Assembly: GCA_021798375.1 (NCBI GenBank)
Contig: JAJZHU010000114.1
Span: 1-7,568 of the forward strand
Length of the DNA: 7,568 nt
Reading direction: 5' to 3'
Source: Pseudomonadota bacterium
Lineage (GTDB): Bacteria; Pseudomonadota; Alphaproteobacteria; Acetobacterales; Acetobacteraceae
The translations under genes were made by a program, and so were the position numbers. This document shows positions 6,111 to 7,568 of the stretch, one piece after another. A model generated the notes under the pieces. The model searched no databases. It worked only from the letters and a program-made list of their open reading frames with translations, and was not told the origin of the DNA. Each line of letters opens with the position of its first letter. The first letter of the stretch is position 1.

Positions 6111-6515
6111 ATGGCTGATGCACTGACTGCCAACGAACAAGTCGCTTCCGACTTTTTTGCCACCCTTGGTTCGGGTGATCTGAACAAACTCAAGACTTTC
6201 TTCACCGAAGAGTCCGTCTGGACGGTTATCGCCAAATCGATCCCCGGCTCCGGCTCTCACAAAGGCCCGGTCGGGATTGCAGATGAATTTCTTGCCCCGG
6301 TGCGCGGCATGTTCGTCGATGGCGATCCAAAACTGCCGATTACCAATGTTTTCTCAAAGGGTGATTGGGTCGCTGTTGAAACTCATACCCAAGGCACTCT
6401 CAAGGACGGCAAGAAATACGACAATAAATATTGTTGGATTCTTGAAGTGGTGAACGGCAAGGTTCTCAAAGTCCGTGAATATATGGACGGTGGCTACGTC
6501 TCCACCTTGATGTAA
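6111..6515 (+). CDS. SnoaL/NTF2-like (nuclear transport factor 2 family) protein
   Basis: This 134-residue cytoplasmic protein has the size and pattern of the cone-shaped alpha+beta-barrel superfamily that includes SnoaL cyclases, limonene-epoxide hydrolase and ketosteroid isomerase. An N-terminal helix carries FFATLGSGDLNKLKTFF (about residues 15-31), followed by TEESVWTV, a G-S-H-K-G-P turn (47-52) typical of these proteins, a helix with DEF, and C-terminal strands with VAVETHTQG (about 88-96) and ILEVVNGKVLKVREYMD. His93 and the acidic residues Asp58 and Glu59 are candidates for the pocket, but I cannot assign a catalytic set. It has its own long leader, a strong ribosome binding site and a terminator right after it, so it is probably transcribed as a single gene, perhaps at a high level. 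Its context suggests hydration, isomerisation or binding of a pathway intermediate (inference). The fold is likely; the function is open. Confidence 0.85.
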   Translation: MADALTANEQVASDFFATLGSGDLNKLKTFFTEESVWTVIAKSIPGSGSHKGPVGIADEFLAPVRGMFVDGDPKLPITNVFSKGDWVAVETHTQGTLKDGKKYDNKYCWILEVVNGKVLKVREYMDGGYVSTLM

Positions 6516-6543
6516 CTAAGGACGTGACGGTCTAATTCGTCGC

Positions 6544-6575
6544 TGATCCCGGTCCGCAAGGGCCGGGATCATTTT
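6544..6575 (+). terminator. Rho-independent terminator
   Basis: A 12-base-pair stem, 6544-6555 paired with 6560-6571 (one G-U pair), is closed by a GCAA tetraloop (6556-6559) and followed at once by TTTT (6572-6575) in a T-rich stretch. It begins 28 bases after the stop of the SnoaL-like gene. The opposite strand has no T run on its side, so it acts in the + direction. It separates the SnoaL-like gene from the second SDR. The rest of 6516-6622 shows nothing else. Confidence 0.88.
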
Positions 6576-6622
6576 CACTTTGTTTGCTCCTTATTTCCCT
6601 GCATCTGACATTGGATCGTTCA

Positions 6623-7420
6623 ATGAAACCTCGTTTCGAAGGCAAAGTTGCCCTGATCACTGGGGGCGGTACAGGCATCGGTGCGGCCACCGCCCGCAGA
6701 CTCGCCGAGGAGGGCGCGCGCGTGGTGGTAACCGGCCGTCGCGCCGGTCCGATCGGGCAGGTTGCGGCCGAAATCGGTGGCATTGCTGTCGCGGGCGACA
6801 CGGCTGACGAAGCGCATCTGGCGGAGGCGGTAGCTGCGGCGGTCAAGCATTTCGGCGGTCTCGATATTCTCGTCGCCAACGCCGCCCAGCCGGTCCACGG
6901 GTCAGTTGAAGAGGTCACGCTCGAAGATTTCCGCCATGGCATGACAATCAATGTCGAAGGCGTTGTGCTGGCGGTGCGCGCCGCCATCCCTGAAATGCGC
7001 AAGCGCGGCGGCGGATCGATCGTTTTGGTCTCATCGGTCGCCGCCCTGTTCGGCGCGCCGCATCACACCAATTATGTCACCACCAAAACGGCCCTGCTCG
7101 GCCTCAACCGCTGCTTGGCCTATGATTACGGCCCAGAGAAGATCCGTTCCAACGTGATTTGCCCCGGCATGACCAAGAGCGAGATGATGGATGGCGCGCT
7201 CGAAATGATCGCCGCCGCCAAAGGCTGCACAACCAACGATTTATTGACCAAGCTCACCAGGTCTATCCCGCTGCGGCGCGGTGCGGCGGCGGAAGAAATC
7301 GCCGCTTCCATAGCCTTTTTGGCATCCGATGACGCCTCTTTTGTCACCGGCGCCGTGCTGGTCGCCGATGGCGGTTGCGCGGTCGTCGATTCCGCCTCGC
7401 TGGCTTTTGTCGATGATTAG
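6623..7420 (+). CDS. Short-chain dehydrogenase/reductase, probably NADP-dependent
   Basis: This 265-residue classical SDR of FabG-like type has TGGGTGIG at residues 13-20, TGRR at 37-40 (basic residues that favour NADP(H)), NAA at 86-88 where NNAG is usual, Asn110, Ser138, Tyr151 and Lys155 as catalytic residues, and a C-terminal GAVLVADGG. I chose ATG 6623: it gives the normal short lead-in MKPRFEGKVALITGG. The longer frame from TTG 6584 would start just behind the terminator hairpin. The ribosome binding site is weak (GGA at 6613-6615, 7 bases away). The gene comes after the terminator and needs its own promoter, which I cannot identify. It is not a close copy of the SDR at 436-1353: the cofactor preference differs and it lacks the long C-terminal tail. 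The likely role is reduction or oxidation of a pathway carbonyl; the substrate is unknown. Confidence 0.92.
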   Translation: MKPRFEGKVALITGGGTGIGAATARRLAEEGARVVVTGRRAGPIGQVAAEIGGIAVAGDTADEAHLAEAVAAAVKHFGGLDILVANAAQPVHGSVEEVTLEDFRHGMTINVEGVVLAVRAAIPEMRKRGGGSIVLVSSVAALFGAPHHTNYVTTKTALLGLNRCLAYDYGPEKIRSNVICPGMTKSEMMDGALEMIAAAKGCTTNDLLTKLTRSIPLRRGAAAEEIAASIAFLASDDASFVTGAVLVADGGCAVVDSASLAFVDD

Positions 7421-7475
7421 ACGACGTTAGCCTCTTGCTCTCGCAGCGCTGCAATGTCAGCCTATGGGTGTAGCT

Positions 7476-7481
7476 GGGAGG
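7476..7481 (+). promoter_or_regulatory. Ribosome binding site of the CoA-transferase gene
   Basis: GGGAGG lies 5 bases before the ATG at 7487. It is one of the strongest sites in the window. The 66 bases between 7420 and 7487 show no terminator, so read-through from the SDR gene is possible. Confidence 0.7.
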
Positions 7482-7486
7482 TTATA

Positions 7487-7568
7487 ATGGCTATTAGCAA
7501 GATATATGGATCATCGACCGAAGCACTGGCAGGTCTGCTGCGTGACGGGATGGTGATCATGTCGGGTG
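7487..7568 (+). CDS. 3-oxoacid CoA-transferase subunit A, N-terminal 27 residues (3' end outside window)
   Basis: Only the first 27 codons are present. They contain KIYGSSTEALAGLLRDGM followed by VIMSG, which closely fits the opening of the alpha subunit of family I CoA-transferases (succinyl-CoA:3-oxoacid or 3-oxoadipate CoA-transferase), where the glycine-rich GGFGLCGIP segment normally comes next. That segment would fall just past the window edge. Such enzymes move CoA from succinyl-CoA to a beta-keto acid so that thiolysis can follow, the closing step of the beta-ketoadipate route. This supports a catabolic role for the cluster. With so few residues, 3-oxoacid and 3-oxoadipate types cannot be told apart. 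A subunit B gene would be expected directly downstream. Confidence 0.75.
   Translation, partial: MAISKIYGSSTEALAGLLRDGMVIMSG

Overview
The window reads as part of a catabolic gene cluster for a phenolic or other aromatic compound, probably from an alphaproteobacterium. That guess rests on moderately high G+C, GGAG-type ribosome binding sites, occasional TTG and GTG starts, and the mix of gene families; there is no rRNA, tRNA or housekeeping marker to fix the lineage. All recognised genes are on the + strand. I see no mobile element, tRNA, rRNA or CRISPR array.

Bases 1-4002 look like one tightly packed operon: the 3' end of an unrecognised gene, a short-chain dehydrogenase/reductase (SDR) with an enforced TTG start, a small protein with a twin-arginine export signal and no recognised function, a flavoprotein of the vanillyl-alcohol oxidase / 4-cresol dehydrogenase family, and a small exported c-type cytochrome whose start overlaps the flavoprotein stop (ATGA). 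A 265-base gap with hairpins and a possible small ORF leads to a second, paralogous flavoprotein (4268-5923). A 187-base leader rich in palindromes precedes a SnoaL/NTF2-like protein (6111-6515), which ends at a strong Rho-independent terminator (6544-6575). A second SDR (6623-7420) follows, then the start of a gene whose N-terminus matches 3-oxoacid CoA-transferase subunit A (from 7487, cut by the window).

How the genes may work together (inference): the two flavoproteins keep every active-site residue I can map from vanillyl-alcohol oxidase (two pocket tyrosines plus a Tyr-Arg pair, the catalytic Asp, and the His that carries covalent FAD). They would therefore oxidise the benzylic position of para-substituted phenols. 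The cytochrome between them is the expected electron acceptor, as in 4-cresol dehydrogenase and eugenol hydroxylase. The SDRs would oxidise or reduce the resulting alcohols and carbonyls, the SnoaL-like protein could hydrate or isomerise an intermediate, and the CoA-transferase would feed a beta-keto acid into central metabolism.

The most interesting points are the flavoprotein-cytochrome-flavoprotein arrangement with diverged substrate-pocket segments, the two unrecognised proteins (1-405 and 1395-1958) that share a faint gapless sequence pattern, and the small ORF at 4067-4225, whose start resembles the flavoprotein N-terminus.
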